Part shown: in pieces, positions 22,457 through 33,447 of the stretch
Position numbering within the stretch: the stretch's first letter is position 1
Layout: each line of letters opens with the position of its first letter
Assembly (NCBI GenBank): GCA_030323885.1
Contig: CM059190.1
Location: forward strand, 102,904,483 to 102,968,482
DNA: 64,000 nucleotides
Reading direction: 5' to 3'
From: Branchipolynoe longqiensis
Lineage: Eukaryota > Annelida > Polychaeta > Phyllodocida > Polynoidae
Made by a program: the position numbers and the translations under genes
Notes under the pieces: generated by a model
Seen by the model: only the letters and a program-made list of their open reading frames with translations
Told to the model about the DNA's origin: nothing
Database searches by the model: none

Positions 22457-22680
22457 TTAGTTGTTTAAGCGGGGGAAATTTCAGTCGCAGACGATTGGTC
22501 TTCCTCATTCCACTGCTCCTTTCCCTATCCTACTAATGCCGAGTGTCTGGTTAGGAAGCGACAAGTATCAATTTTTAAGTCATGGGTTTGACTCGACCAG
22601 GATTAAAACCCACGATCCCACGATCTATCAACACGGGAGATGGACGGACGCTCTAACTCATTCGGCCATCCCTTCTGGTA
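22457..22680 (-). mobile_element. Mosaic SINE: family 1 head joined to tail module P
   Basis: On minus, a family 1 tRNA-like head (22,520-22,680, through AAGTATCAATTTTTAAGTCA on plus) is followed not by the family 1 body but by module P, whose plus-strand form starts TTAGTTGTTTAAGCGGGGGA and ends CATTCCACTGCTCC at 22,519. The same junction occurs at 33,290. Module P is also the tail of the family 2 SINE at 55,606. Confidence 0.8.
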
Positions 22681-23151
22681 TAACCCACGACCAAAATATC
22701 AACTTTTATGTACAATGATCATGTGGAAATACTTTTCTTTGTTTTAATTTAAAGGAAAGAAAGAAGATAGATTCCATGTGTAATTTGAACAGGAGAAACA
22801 TAAAAAGACCTCCTGAATAAATACATAGCTGTTAATATATTAAACGGCAGAAAACAAAAACCCGTTGAATATATGTATGACTGCTAGAATATATTCTTTT
22901 TTTTTATTGTCTAATATGTAAATTGGATGACCACTAACTAGCAACTGAAATGAATTTCCTGGATTAAATTTATCTTTTGGTTTAAATTCACATTGAATTT
23001 TCAAGCTGCATAGTCTGATGAAAGCATAACATTTTCTAAAACACAACACTTTCCTCAATTTGATCCTATATATCCAACATTGCGACATGTGTACTTATGA
23101 AGCATTCATTGGCATATAGAAGGAAATTAATTGTAAGTTGTTGTTTTTTCT
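22681..23151. other. AT-rich spacer with one MITE-end word
   Basis: AAGCTGCATAGTCTGATGAA at about 23,002 resembles the TIR of the elements at 38,700 and 43,490. Otherwise nothing is recognised. Confidence 0.4.
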
Positions 23152-23243
23152 TGAAGATTTATACTGCCTCTCATTGATGAGTCTGAATAGACTTGTTTTC
23201 ACCATTAGACAGTCTGTCGATAGAAAGCCCGAGCCTACACTTT
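23152..23243 (-). mobile_element. SINE family 2, 3' fragment with tail module Q
   Basis: In reverse it reads TGTAGGCTCGGGCTTTCTAT, then GTCTAATGGTGAAAACAAGT and CTATTCAGAC, as at 61,790-61,870. Confidence 0.75.
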
Positions 23244-23321
23244 AAGTTAATTTAATAGAACTTTTACCATGGAAACCTATGGTGGCCTTCATTTCTGTGA
23301 TGTATACTGATATGGTACCGA

Positions 23322-23715
23322 CAGGTGAAAAAGCTGCATGCCTTCATGATGCGACATCTGCGTTCAATCATGAGGCTCACCTGGAAGGACAAAGTGACAA
23401 ATAAGGAAATACTCGAATGGACGTGGCTGCCCTCTACGGAAGATCTTCTGATCAAAAAGAATCTCTGGTGGACTGGACACCTCATGAGGATGTCATCAGA
23501 CAGGCTACCAAAGCAGATCCTCTACTCTCAACTGTCTTCTGGTTACAGAAAGAGAGGGCGCCCCCGTCTCCGGTTCAAGGATACCATCAAGAGAAACCTG
23601 AAGCTGAGAGACATTAAGACCGACTCATGGACGCAACTCTCACAGCAGAGAGCTAAATGGAGAGCGGCAGTCAAGTAATGAAAGCAGTCTTTGTCGCACC
23701 GGGACCGACAGCATG
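23322..23715 (+). mobile_element. LINE family L-a, RT C-terminal relic, longest copy
   Basis: A single open frame to a stop at 23,676-23,678 reads KLHAFMMRHLRSIMRLTWKD, then KVTNKEILEW, LLIKKNLWWTGHLMRMSSDR, LPKQILYSQLSSGYRKRGRP, RLRFKDTIKRNLKLRDIKTD and QQRAKWRAAVK. This is the conserved tail beyond the RT domain of many non-LTR retrotransposon polyproteins. The endonuclease and RT cores are missing (5' truncation). The 3' end is GCACCGGGACCGACAGCATG then ATGATA. Confidence 0.9.
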
Positions 23716-23904
23716 ATGATACTGATATTTTATTTGAGATACTTTCACTTTAAATATCTCTAAAGTTAGCAATTTATAATAAAAGTGACTTGAAAGTAAA
23801 GGAAGGTGGAATATAATAATACACCTGATAATTGATATATTTATCTCAATAATATTGTAGAAATGCTAAGCCATCAAATTGTACACATAATATTGTTGTC
23901 TAAG
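23716..23904. other. AT-rich spacer
   Basis: Nothing recognised. Confidence 0.4.
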
Positions 23905-24828
23905 TGTGCTGCAATGTGCTGCAGTGTCCTTAGGTGTGGTGCAGTGTGACGCAATGTGGCGCAGTGAGGTGCAGTGTGATGCAATGTGGTGCAGTGTGGT
24001 GCAGTGTGATGCAATGTGGTGCAGTGTGGTGCAGTGTGGTGCAGTGTGGTGCAGTGTGGTGCAGTGTGGTGCAGTGTGGTGCAGTGTGGTGCAGTGTGGT
24101 GCAGTGTGGCGCAGTGTGTTGCAGTGTGGTGCAGTGTGGTGCAGTGTGGTGCAATGTGGTGCAGTGTGGTGCAGTGTGGTGCAGTGTGGTGCAGTGTGGT
24201 GCAATGTGCTGATATGTGTCATAGTGTGGTGAAATGTGTTGCTATGCGCTGCAGTGTGTTGCCATATGCTGCCATGTGTCATAGTGTGCTGCAGTGTGTT
24301 GCCATGTGCTGATATGCGTCATAGTGTGCTGAGATGTGTTGCTATGTGCTGCAGTGTGTTGCCATGTGCTGCCATGTGTCATAGTCTGCTGCAGTGTGTT
24401 GCCATGTGCTGATATGTGTCATAGTGCGCTGAAATGTGTTGCTATGTGCTGCAGTGTGTTGCAGTGTGTTGACATGTGTTGCTATGTGCTGCACTGTTTG
24501 AGGAGTGCTGCTGTTGTGTGTCACAGTGGGTTGCAGTGTGCTCCTATGCTGCGAGGTGTTGCAGTGTGTTGCAATGTGCTCCTATGTGTTGCAGCGTACC
24601 TCAATGTCCTGTAATGTGTTATTATGTGCTCACAGTGTGTTGCAGTGTGCTGATATGTTCTGCAGTGTGCTGTAGTGTGCTGAGGTGTGCTGCAGTGTGC
24701 TGTGGTGTGCTGCATCGTGCTGTAGTATGCTGAGAAGTGCTGCAGTGTGCTGTAGCTCGCTGTAGTTTGCTGCGGTGTGCTGCAGTGTGCTGTGGTGTGT
24801 TGCATCGTGCTGTAATGTGCTGTGGCAT
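23905..24828. repeat. 10-bp satellite (TGCAGTGTGG)n
   Basis: The unit is very regular to about 24,200, then degenerates to TGCTGCAGTGTGTTGCCATG types. Three units equal 10 codons, giving Gln-Cys-Gly-Ala-Val (+) and His-Thr-Ala-Pro (-) frames, all spurious. Confidence 0.95.
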
Positions 24829-25190
24829 TAGGGGCTGGCTGGGTGAACACCATCTTTGGTAACCTGGAAATGATGTATTGACCTTTGTGGGTGCCTGGAT
24901 GTACCTGACAATAGACAATTCCTGTACACGCATGCGCACACGTCAGGTGCAGTCCAGACACACAGGTATATATACATATATATTTACCTACACGCAGAGA
25001 TATATGTCCTCTGTAACCCGCTATGGGAAAATAAACTAGGACACCACTCCTCATAGTTGGAGGACTTGCAGACATGAAACCAAGAGTGGCCACAGTTGTT
25101 TCCTGGCTTTATATTATATTGGTGGACGTAGACTGGAAAAGGGACAGATGTAGTTCCTCACCTATGATGCCACTCGTGATTGGTCAGACC
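24829..25190. other. Single-copy spacer
   Basis: No gene supported. Confidence 0.4.
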
Positions 25191-25432
25191 CGTGTCTCCG
25201 TCTCCGTCGCTGTCACCGTCTCGGTCTCGGTCTCCGTCGCCGTCGCCGTCGCCGTCGCCGTCTCCGTCTCCGTCTCCGTCTCCGTCTCCGTCTCCGTCTC
25301 CGTCTCCGTCTTCGTCTCCGTCTCCGTCTCCGTCTCCGTCTCCGTCTCCGTCTCCGTCTCCGTCTCTGTCTCTGTCTCTGTCTCTGTCTCTGTCTCTGTC
25401 TCTGTCTCCGTCTCCGTCTCCGTCTCTGTGGT
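25191..25432. repeat. Hexanucleotide (GTCTCC)n
   Basis: GTCTCC units with GTCGCC and GTCTCT blocks. The Ser-Val, Ser-Pro and Glu-Thr frames are artefacts. Confidence 0.95.
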
Positions 25433-25534
25433 CACTTACAGTTTATATATCAAGTTGTAAGGTAGTGATGGTCGAGCCCACCCACCCTCATATCCTCCAC
25501 TAAGATCTTACTCCCATGGACACTCAGCTCAAAC

Positions 25535-26105
25535 CTCCCCCTTACACACTCCCCCTCCCCCTCCGCCTCCCCATCCCCTCCCTCCCCCTACCCTTCCACG
25601 TAGTTCCTTCCCCTCCCTCCTCCCTTCTCTGTACTCCTCCTTCCTCCTCCTCAATTCCTCCTCCATCCTACCCCCTGCCCCTTCCCCGTCCTCTTCACTC
25701 CTCCTCCCTCCCCCTCCCCCCCCCCTCCTTGCTCCCCCTCCCCCTTTTCTCTACCTCCTACTCCCCCTTCGCTCCTTCCCCTTCCTCCTCCATCGTCTCC
25801 CCTCCTCCTCCCTTCTCCTCCCATCCTCCCTCCTCCCTCTCCTCCTCCCTCCCCCTCTCCCTCCTCCCCTCTCCATAACTCCCCCCCCTCGCTCATTTCC
25901 CTTTCCTCCTTTCTCCTCCCTCCTTTCCCTCCCCCCCCCCTCCCCTCCCCCCCCCCCCATTCCCCCACCCTCTTCCCCTCTCCCTGGTTCCGCCTGCCCC
26001 CTCTCCGCCCCTCCCATCCCTCGTTCCGCCTTTCTCCTCTCATTTCCCTCTCCCCTCCCCTCCCACCTCCCCTCTCACCTCCCCTTCCAACCTCCCCTCC
26101 CATCT
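25535..26105. repeat. Polypyrimidine tract, + strand C/T
   Basis: CCCCTCC-, CCTCCT- and TCCCC-type words with almost no purines. Confidence 0.95.
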
Positions 26106-26553
26106 CGATCTCTCCAATATGAGCCAGGTTCGCTGGCGATGTGACAAAATTGGCGCCAGACGAAGACAAAAAAGGAAAAGTACAGTTTTGCTTTGCATAC
26201 GCTCCATTTAATTACTTGTTATTGGCCATGTTACCTTTTATTGTTCTACCTATAATTTCATGTGTGTGCGTGGGGGTGGGGATGGGGGTTTGGAGTTGCG
26301 TAAAGCGAATTCATTGCATGTTTTCTATCGTCTTTGTGGGAGATCGTGTGGTGCGTGTGTGTGTTTGTAAGTTCCCATAACAAAGAACATCAACAGATTA
26401 TGACAAGCGGCGGGACAGCAGGTTGTGTGAAGTACAGAATGATGGAGGAGATTCAGGCAGTCCAAGTAGACACCCAGGGACATCCAAGGACACCCACCGC
26501 GCCCAGGGACACCGACAACAGAGGGACACACCACACATATACTGCCACTACAC
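26106..26553. other. Single-copy DNA between tracts
   Basis: An 79-codon frame (26,141-26,380) includes a hydrophobic run, FNYLLLAMLPFIVLPIISCV, but it has no recognisable domain and ends in GT-rich sequence. A real exon cannot be claimed. Confidence 0.35.
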
Positions 26554-26712
26554 ACACCTGAGCCACCTCCTCCTACACACACAGCACATGTACGGAACTG
26601 TACGCACAGGCCCCCCCTCCCCCCCCCCCACACACACACCTGAGCCACCTCCTCCTACACACACACACACCCAGCACATGTACGGAACTGTACACACGGG
26701 ACCCCCCCCCCT
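26554..26712. repeat. Tandem duplication of about 76 bp
   Basis: CTGAGCCACCTCCTCCTACA and GCACATGTACGGAACTGTAC both occur twice, about 80 bp apart, each pair followed by a C-rich run. Confidence 0.85.
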
Positions 26713-26837
26713 CCGCTCCCCCCACACACATGGACTCCAGAGAGTCACTTGGCCACACCCCACGTGACCCCACGCACATATCCCTACATAGACACCCACC
26801 CCCTCACACCCTCACACCCACACACTCCCTGACCTCA

Positions 26838-26896
26838 CATCCACCCCTCACCCCTCACCCCTCACCCCTCACCCCTCACCCCTCACCCCTCACCCA
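26838..26896. repeat. Heptanucleotide (CACCCCT)n
   Basis: About 8 copies of CACCCCT. Confidence 0.9.
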
Positions 26897-26959
26897 TACC
26901 CACATTTGACTATTTCTGAGCCAGTGACTGTTGAAATAAACCTCCCTAAACCTCCCCAC

Positions 26960-27560
26960 CTCCCCTGCTTCGAGTGATCATCCCCCTTCCCCCTCCCCCT
27001 TACTATCCTTCTCTCTCTCTTCCTCCTCCTCTGCCCTCCTGTCTCCCTGCCCCACCCCCTGTCCCCACCTCCCCACTCCTCCCCTGCCTCCACCCTTCTA
27101 CCGTTCCACCTTCCTTTTCCCCTCTTCCTCCTCTCCCCCCCCCCCTCATCCACCCACTCCCTCTCCCTTCCTCTCTCCCCTCCCTCTCCCCTGCCTTTTC
27201 CGCTCTCCCCTGGACACCTCTCCCCTTTGAATCTTCTCTCCTCCTCTCCCACTCCATTCTCCGCTCCCCTTCTCTCCCACTCCCCCTCCACCCTTCTCTC
27301 ATCTCCCACTCCACCCTCCTCTTCCACCCTCCTCTTCCCCTCCCCTCAATTACCTTCCCCATCACCCACCTCTCCTCTCCCATTCAACCTCCATCACCTC
27401 CCCTTTCACCATTCTCTCATCTCCCAAACCACCCTCCTCTCCCCTCCTCTCCCACTCCCCCTCCATCACCTCCCCTTTTACCCTTCTCTCATCTCCCACT
27501 CCACCCTCCCCTCCCACTTCACACCTCCCCTTCCCCTCCCCTCCGCTCCTCCTCTCCCCG
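26960..27560. repeat. Polypyrimidine tract, + strand C/T
   Basis: CTCTCCCACTCC-type words. It contains the subrepeat TTCTCTCATCTCCCACTCCA. Confidence 0.95.
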
Positions 27561-27950
27561 CTGGGCGATCATAAGCCACGTCGCCTCACACCCCACACCC
27601 CCATCCCACACCCTCTCCAACCCCACCCCACCCCCACCCCCACACACTGCCCACACACCAGCTGTGCATGTAGGCTCTCTGCACACACTGCTTGAAGGCG
27701 TGTGTATTTGGGGTAAAGCTCCCGAATCAGTCGCGATTGCTGAGGAATAGATTTAAATTGGAAGTGCCACCAGTGTCAAGTACAAACAACAAGAGGTTTG
27801 TGTGTGCACAGCTAAAGGTGATTGAGGGTGTCAGCTGCAGGGGGGGGGGGGGGGAGCGGGGTGACTATAATTCATTTGAATAAAGTCTTGTACACACACA
27901 AAATTACCGAGCTATTATTCAGAAAATCTCTTGGAAACTCACGACCTGCT
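27561..27950. other. Short single-copy stretch with C-rich and G-run edges
   Basis: It has CCCACACC words to 27,660 and a run of about 14 G at 27,840. No gene is supported. Confidence 0.4.
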
Positions 27951-28256
27951 GGAGGTGGAGGTGGGGATGGAGGCGAAGGTGGAGGTGGGGGTGGGGGTGG
28001 AAGTGGGGGTGGCGGTGGGGGCGGAGGTGGGGGCGGAGGTGCAGGTGCAGGTGCAGGTGCAGGTGCAGGTGGGGGTGGGGTGGGGGTGGGGTGGGGGTTG
28101 AGGTGGGGGTGGGGATGGGTGTGGGGTGGGAATGGTGATAGGGGTGGGGGCGGGGTGGGGATGTGGGTGGGTGGGGGTGGGGGTGGGGGTGGGGGTGGGG
28201 ATGGGGGTGGGGGTGAGGGTGGGGGTGGGGATGGGGTGGGGTGGGGGTGGGAGCAC
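27951..28256. repeat. G-rich (GGTGGG)n tract, G-quadruplex prone
   Basis: About 300 bp of GGTGGGGGTGGG-type sequence with a GGTGCA subblock. It has many runs of four or more G at short spacing, and is the only long tract with G on the + strand. Confidence 0.95.
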
Positions 28257-28271
28257 CGGGCGCCACTTTAT

Positions 28272-28462
28272 GTTTTTTGTTGTTGGGGTTTTACATCCTA
28301 GCAATGTCTAAGGTCATATCAGGACGGGTAGCATGGCACCAACATCTAAGGTCACATTATGACGGGCACTGATTTGTGACAGTCTCAATAGTGTTAAAAA
28401 ATTCGTTTGATTCGGCTGGGGTTCGAACCCACGACCTCCCTTTACCGATTTAGCCACCAGAT
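28272..28462 (-). mobile_element. SINE family 1, internally deleted
   Basis: The tail, GGGGTTTTACATCCTAGCAA to TTGTGACAGTCTC (28,385), is followed closely by a head with GGGGTTCGAACCCACGACCT. The middle body is absent. The tail word ACATCTAAGGTCA occurs twice. Confidence 0.75.
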
Positions 28463-28512
28463 GTCTACTTTGCCAGTCATTTTGTTTCATCAGTTGTTTT
28501 TTTCCTCTGCAG

Positions 28513-28648
28513 GCTATCGGGTCATGGTGCCGGAAGTCCGATCTCCCAGTGGAGCAGCACTATAATTATATGGTCATCATGAGTGCGCGCTGTCACAAGC
28601 CAACACCAATCGTGATATGACCCTAGGTGTTGTTAGGATGTAAAACTT
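28513..28648 (+). mobile_element. SINE family 1, 3' half
   Basis: ATCGGGTCATGGTGCCGG through CAGCACTATAATTATATGG to GTTGTTAGGATGTAAAAC. Confidence 0.8.
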
Positions 28649-28659
28649 AAAACAGTCAA

Positions 28660-28852
28660 ACACATCGTAACCCGATGCCCCACTCAGTCACATTATCCTG
28701 GCATTGCGCCAACCGACCAGCCATTGCCCCATCCTAGTAATACCAACGCTTATATTTAGTCAATCTTTGATTTGACTCGGCCAGGGATCGAACCCACGAC
28801 CTCCTTTATGGGGAGGGGCGCCCTAACCATCACTCGGTTATGTTGTCTGTTT
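28660..28852 (-). mobile_element. SINE family 1, 5' half
   Basis: CTCAGTCACATTATCCTGGC, CCATCCTAGTAATACC and a head with GGGATCGAACCCACGACCTC. It lies head to head with the preceding fragment. Confidence 0.8.
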
Positions 28853-28953
28853 TTTGTTGTTGCATTGCAGTCCCATCCTTCCCTTAGCTACAGCTGGTGC
28901 ATACGTTGTACTCAGTAGATATATATCCCGACGAATATATATATTTATACATA

Positions 28954-29042
28954 TACAGTATAACCTAATAGCGACCACCTCCATAAATGGACCACTTAAA
29001 GTTGGTCCCATTGTCGGTCGATTTAGAGAGGTTTTATTGTAT
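28954..29042. mobile_element. Pogo/Tigger-like MITE
   Basis: TACAGTATAACCTAATAGCG at the left and TTAGAGAGGTTTTATTGTA at the right, with internal GACCACTTAAAGTTGGTCCC. Confidence 0.75.
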
Positions 29043-29051
29043 ATATATTTA

Positions 29052-29088
<37 letters not shown>

Positions 29089-29095
29089 GTATACA

Positions 29096-29500
29096 TCATC
29101 ATCATCATGCTGTCCGTCACAATGCGACAAAGACTGCTTAACCACCACTATTTCGTGTGGTTGTGCATTTCATAAAAGCTGCTTGCAAAGTGTTGAAGTG
29201 CTGCTGGCTTTTGCAAGTTACTAGGAGCACTCTCTCGGGGAGCAAATAGGGGTCTCACACTGGCAAGAACACGTCAAGACAGGCGCAAACTATTTGTCCC
29301 TGCAGTGGCTGGCCAGGAGATGTTGGGAGTTCCATTCATCACCGCCCTTAATGCTGCCACAGAAGCATTGTTTTCTGTTAGGGTTTGCTCCCTTAGCCTT
29401 TGGTTCTATCAAGAACCTATACCACACGGTTTATAACTTTGCAAGGCAGGGGCGTCAAACTGCCTGAGGTATTTTAGCAGATAGGTACTGCATTACCTGC
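29096..29500 (-). mobile_element. Repeat unit R29 with a LINE L-a 3' tail, copy 1
   Basis: On minus, about 360 bp of a non-tRNA-like unit (key words AACTCCCAACATCTC, GCCACTGCAGGGACAAATAG, ATTTGCTCCCCGAGAGAGTG, GCCAGCAGCACTTCAACACT) is joined to AAGCAGTCTTTGTCGCATTG and the CAGCATGATGATGATG end of LINE L-a. Copy 2 is at 38,098 with a different join point. Confidence 0.75.
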
Positions 29501-29535
29501 ATATCTGTATACATATATAATTGTATATGGATATA

Positions 29536-29537
<2 letters not shown>

Positions 29538-29574
<37 letters not shown>
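29538..29574. repeat. (AT)n flanked by AATCAT/ATGATT
   Basis: A perfect TA repeat inside a palindromic setting (ATAATCAT...ATGATTAT). Confidence 0.9.
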
Positions 29575-29577
<3 letters not shown>

Positions 29578-29683
29578 TATCCTGTGACCCCACCCACAAG
29601 TTCATAAATCCACTTCATCACATTTCTAGAACCTTGGCCAAATTTCAGTACTGGGTACATACAACACACACGTGTGCTTTGGT

Positions 29684-29950
29684 AGGTTGTTGGAGTTTTA
29701 CAACCTGACAACATCTAAGGTCATATCAGGATGAGTACCGACTTGTGACAGTTCGTACTCGTGGTGACTTTATAGTCCTGTCCCACTGGATACCAGGCTG
29801 TCAGCACCATGACCTAATATCCCACTCAGTCACATTATCCTGACACTGAGACAAACAGTCCTTGCCCTATCCTAATAATTCTGAGCGCCAGGCTAGGAAG
29901 GCAAAAGTATAAATTCGTATGTCTCCGGTTTGATTCCACCATGCTTCGGG
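29684..29950 (-). mobile_element. SINE family 1, diverged head
   Basis: Standard tail and body (TCATATCAGGATGAGTACCG, CAGCACCATGACCTAATATC, CCCTATCCTAATAATTCTGA). The head is mutated, with TTTGATTCCACC in place of box B. Confidence 0.85.
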
Positions 29951-29983
29951 AGTTTTTTTTAATTGTTACAATGATATTGTATG

Positions 29984-30180
29984 GGCGATCGCTTGGGACC
30001 CAAATAAAGTGATCGATATAGGGGAGTGGTCGATATGTGGAGGTGGTCAGTTAGAGAGGGTTTACAGTGTACCTATATATATATATATATATTTATACAG
30101 TAAAACCTCTCTAAATAAAGCGATCGATATAGGGGAGTGGTCGATCTGTGGAGGGGTCAGTATAGAGAGGTTTTACTGTA
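29984..30180. mobile_element. Two pogo-like MITE copies in tandem
   Basis: A decayed copy (29,984-30,070) and an intact one (30,096-30,180) share AAGTGATCGATATAGGGGAG-type sequence. The second has TACAGTAAAACCTCTCTAAA and TATAGAGAGGTTTTACTGTA ends. Confidence 0.8.
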
Positions 30181-30182
30181 TA

Positions 30183-30385
30183 TATGCTGTATAAGCCATT
30201 ATACGAGTATAATAACCCGAAAGATTCTTCTACTCCCCAGCCACTAAGTCATCGGCTGGTCACCTACTCATTAGCTCATCTACTAGTGCCTCATGACCTG
30301 AGCACGTGGCGCCACTTGCTCGCCCACATCTCAGCGGCCGTTGCTTTCACTCACTGTACTGCTGAAATTCCTCTAGCTGGGGAAT
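30183..30385 (+). mobile_element. GGTGGCGCCACC-family element
   Basis: It begins ATGCTGTATAAGCCATTATA followed by CGAGTATAATAA. The centre is CGTGGCGCCACTTGCTCGCC at about 30,305. It joins the pogo MITE through TATATA. Confidence 0.75.
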
Positions 30386-30435
30386 ATATCCTTTCTACCG
30401 ACTATCACATTCTCCTTGTTCCTTATTTATGTAGG

Positions 30436-30442
30436 TAACTAT

Positions 30443-30479
<37 letters not shown>

Positions 30480-30522
30480 GTGTATATATATATATACATC
30501 TATATATATATATATATAGCCG
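30436..30522. repeat. (TA)n/(TATG)n microsatellite
   Basis: TA-rich simple repeat. Confidence 0.9.
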
Positions 30523-31249
30523 TGCACCCAGAATTCCGCACCGGAAACTGCCGACGAACAACTCAAGACATTTACTTTCTGAGACACGTTGTTTTATGGC
30601 TTCTGTTTTATCTCCATGTGTGCGAGGTTCTCTAAAAAAAAAAAAAGCTCTGTGTGTGGGGGGGAGGGGATCTTGTGTGCATGTGTGTGTATTTCCCTCC
30701 GAACGTTTCAATTAGGATAAAAGTCTGCCTCAGACTAACCGACAATTTGATTTAAATCTTGCCGATAGGGGATTCGGGACTCAAGAATTTCAGATGGACC
30801 TTGTCAGTTCTATGGCTATTTTGTTGTTATTGTTATTATTATTATTATTGTTATTATTATAGTTATTATTATTATTAAGTTACAATGGACAAGAGGCAGA
30901 CAATACATGGTTGAGAATACATGTGTCACTGGTTCTGTTAAAGAGCCTTGCCCTTTATTAACATTAAAATTTAATTAAAATTTAATTTAAATGTAATTCA
31001 TATTTATATTAAGGCTGTCTGATCAACATGGCATATCGGCAGGGAGGGTGGGTGGTTACAAACATCGGCTAGTGTGGGGCATGAATATCTCTGGTGTGTA
31101 ATGTTGACATATTCTGTATATAATATGAGCCACCTTCCATTCTGAATGTAAGATTAAGAAAAACAAGCTTGCAAGGCTGGAGGGTAAAAGAATGTTCCGC
31201 TACCACACGGGCACCCACCTAACCCCACCTAACCCCCCCCCCACCCCCC
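30523..31249. other. Spacer, no gene seen
   Basis: It contains an A12-type run at 30,635, G runs at 30,659 and an ATT-type repeat at 30,830-30,880. Confidence 0.4.
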
Positions 31250-31618
31250 CAAACACGCTCACTGGCTCACTACCTCACACCCCACATACCTCACCTCCTC
31301 ATACCCAGACACCATCCTCAGTGTCAACACCCCCCACACCCCCACACCCCCACACACCCACACACCCACACCCACACCCCCACACCCCCACACCCCCACA
31401 CACCCACACACCCACACACCCACACACCAACACACCCACACACCCACACACCCACACACCCACACACCCACACACCCACATCCCCACACACCCACACACC
31501 CACACCCCACAACACCACACACCCACACACCCAACACACCCACACACCCACACCACCCACACACCCACACCACCCACACACCCACACACCCCCACACCCC
31601 ACACCCCTACACCGCCAT
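31250..31618. repeat. (CACACACC)n / (CACACCC)n tract
   Basis: ACACACCC and ACACCCCC words. The Thr-Pro-His and Val-Trp-Gly-Cys frames come from the repeat. Confidence 0.95.
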
Positions 31619-31654
31619 GAGTTCATTCACGGTGACACCACCAAAAGTCAGGTA

Positions 31655-32018
31655 TGATTTGTTTTGTTGTCGTTTTACGTCCTAGCAACATCTAAGGTCA
31701 TATCAGGATGGATACCAGCTTGTAACAGTGCGCACTCATGGTGACTTTATAGTGCTGCCCCACTGGGAGACAAGGCCACCAGCACCATGACCTGATATCC
31801 CACTCAGTCACATTATCCTGACACTGAGCCAACCAGTCCTTGCCCTATCCTAATAATATCGAGCGCCTGGCTAGGATTAGTAGGAAGTGACAAGTATCAA
31901 TTTTTAAGTCATTGGTTTGACTCTACCAGGGTTCGAACCCACAAACCCATGTGTTCGGATCCCCCGATCTCCCAAAACAGGAGACGGACGCTCAACTCAT
32001 TCAGCCATCCCGTCTGGT
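31655..32018 (-). mobile_element. SINE family 1, full-length
   Basis: All modules are present from TTGTTGTCGTTTTACGTCCT (tail) to GCCATCCCGTCTGGT (head end). Box B is GGGTTCGAACCCAC. It has a short insertion, ATTAGTAGG, near 31,875. Confidence 0.9.
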
Positions 32019-32114
32019 CTGTCAAGTATGATATACCCAGGAGGTAAACTTTAAACTTAAAATCAAAAAGCAATGGCCACGAACTAACACAACCACTAAC
32101 ACAACAAGGTGAAG

Positions 32115-32296
32115 ATGTATATAGGCTACGCATAAAGAATTATGCGAGTACTGATGTATAAGTAAGGGAGATTTTATGGAGTATCATTCTATATGGTTAT
32201 TTACTAAAACGCTACCGGTGGCGCCACCACTCAGCCTTCAGCCTCATTACCCACTGAGTGGCGAGACCTTGTGTTAGTCGCACCGGAAGACACATC
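32115..32296 (+). mobile_element. GGTGGCGCCACC-family element
   Basis: It contains AAGAATTATGCGAGTA, then ACCGGTGGCGCCACCACTCA at about 32,212, and ends TTAGTCGCACCGGAAGACAC. Confidence 0.75.
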
Positions 32297-32365
32297 ACAC
32301 TCCACACACCCCGTTGCCTGACACACACATCATTACTCACCTACAAGGATAAGATCAGGATGGCT

Positions 32366-32412
32366 ATCTCAGTGTCAGGATAATGTGACTGAGTGGGATA
32401 TAAGATCATGCT
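32366..32412 (+). mobile_element. SINE family 1, internal fragment
   Basis: TCAGTGTCAGGATAATGTGA and CTGAGTGGGATATAAGATCA. Confidence 0.65.
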
Positions 32413-32488
32413 ACTGTACACACAGCATAACAGGTGGGGTATCACTATTAAATCACCACGTGTGCACACTGGCGCCATTCAATACATA

Positions 32489-32761
32489 GAAAGAAAGCTT
32501 TTTTATTTAACTATGCCTATAGAACACATTGCTTTTTATCATCGGCTATTGGACGTCAAACGTATGGTCATTCTGACATATTTCTTTGGCGGAATCCCAC
32601 TGCCGCCACATAGGCTACTCTTTCCGATAAGCACCAAGGGGTCTTTTATATGCACTTTCTCACAGACCTGGATACCACAGCCTTTGATGAACCAATTGTG
32701 GACCACTCGTTGGAACAGAAAATAGCCCAAACCGCAAATGGGTCCACTGAGCAGGATCGAT
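32489..32761 (-). mobile_element. SINE family 3, 5'-truncated
   Basis: Reverse complement of the 12,075 copy: 3' end at 32,496 (TTTTTTATTTAACTATGCCT), then TTGGACGTCAAACGTATGGT, and body to AAATGGGTCCACTGAGCAGG and ATCGATC. The tRNA-like head is missing and a SINE 1 tail follows. Confidence 0.85.
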
Positions 32762-32766
32762 CAGTC

Positions 32767-32818
32767 ACTACCAGTGCTAATATGACCATAGATGCTGCTA
32801 GGACATAAAACTCCAACA
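32767..32818 (+). mobile_element. SINE family 1, tail fragment
   Basis: TAATATGACCATAGATGCTG, then CTAGGACATAAAACTCCAAC. Confidence 0.75.
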
Positions 32819-33227
32819 CGCTAAGATACTTTTGCAAAGCAAGGTCCTAGTAATAAATCACACAGCTAATTAATTATCTACACTGTAACCCTAGCCATGT
32901 CTCAAGGGTGTTCACACTCATATTCGCACTTCCTATTAATAAACTGTTCTGGTGCAATCAGTGCCTTTCAGTTTCACACCTACCTATTATACTCTTTATA
33001 TTGCACTTGGTTTTTTTTTTTTAACAATTATGAATGTGCCCAATTAGTCTATGGCTTGTTCAGTCTCGTGGGAAGAGGTGGTGAATTAATTGGAATGGCG
33101 TCTCTCGAGTGTGTCCCAGGAGCGACGGAAACACACGGGGCTCGAACACACATGTCTGCCATTCCTGGGCTACCATTTCAATGCTGAATATAATATCTTG
33201 TCTTGAGCTTCTGCCACATTTTGTACA
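32819..33227. other. Spacer, no gene seen
   Basis: A 96-codon frame (32,897-33,187) has no recognisable features. Confidence 0.4.
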
Positions 33228-33447
33228 TTAGTTGTTTAAGCAGGGGAGATTTCAATCGTGGATGATTGGTCTTCCTCATTCCACTGCTCCTTGCCCTATC
33301 CTAATAATGCCGAGTGCCTGGCCAGGTAGCGACATGTATCAAATTTGTAAGTCATTGGTTTGACTCGACTAGGGTTCAAACGCATGATCCCACGATCTAC
33401 CAGAACTGGAGACGGAGGCTTAACTTGTTGAGCTATCCCATCTGGTT
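33228..33447 (-). mobile_element. Mosaic SINE: family 1 head with tail module P, copy 2
   Basis: It has the same organisation and junction as 22,457-22,680: plus-strand TTAGTTGTTTAAGCAGGGGA to CATTCCACTGCTCC (33,290), then the family 1 head TTGCCCTATCCTAATAATGC through TTGAGCTATCCCATCTGGT. Confidence 0.8.

Noticed and set aside
26141..26380. 79-codon frame with a hydrophobic segment
   Set aside because: Single-pass hydrophobicity is common by chance in T-rich DNA. There is no homology or splice evidence.
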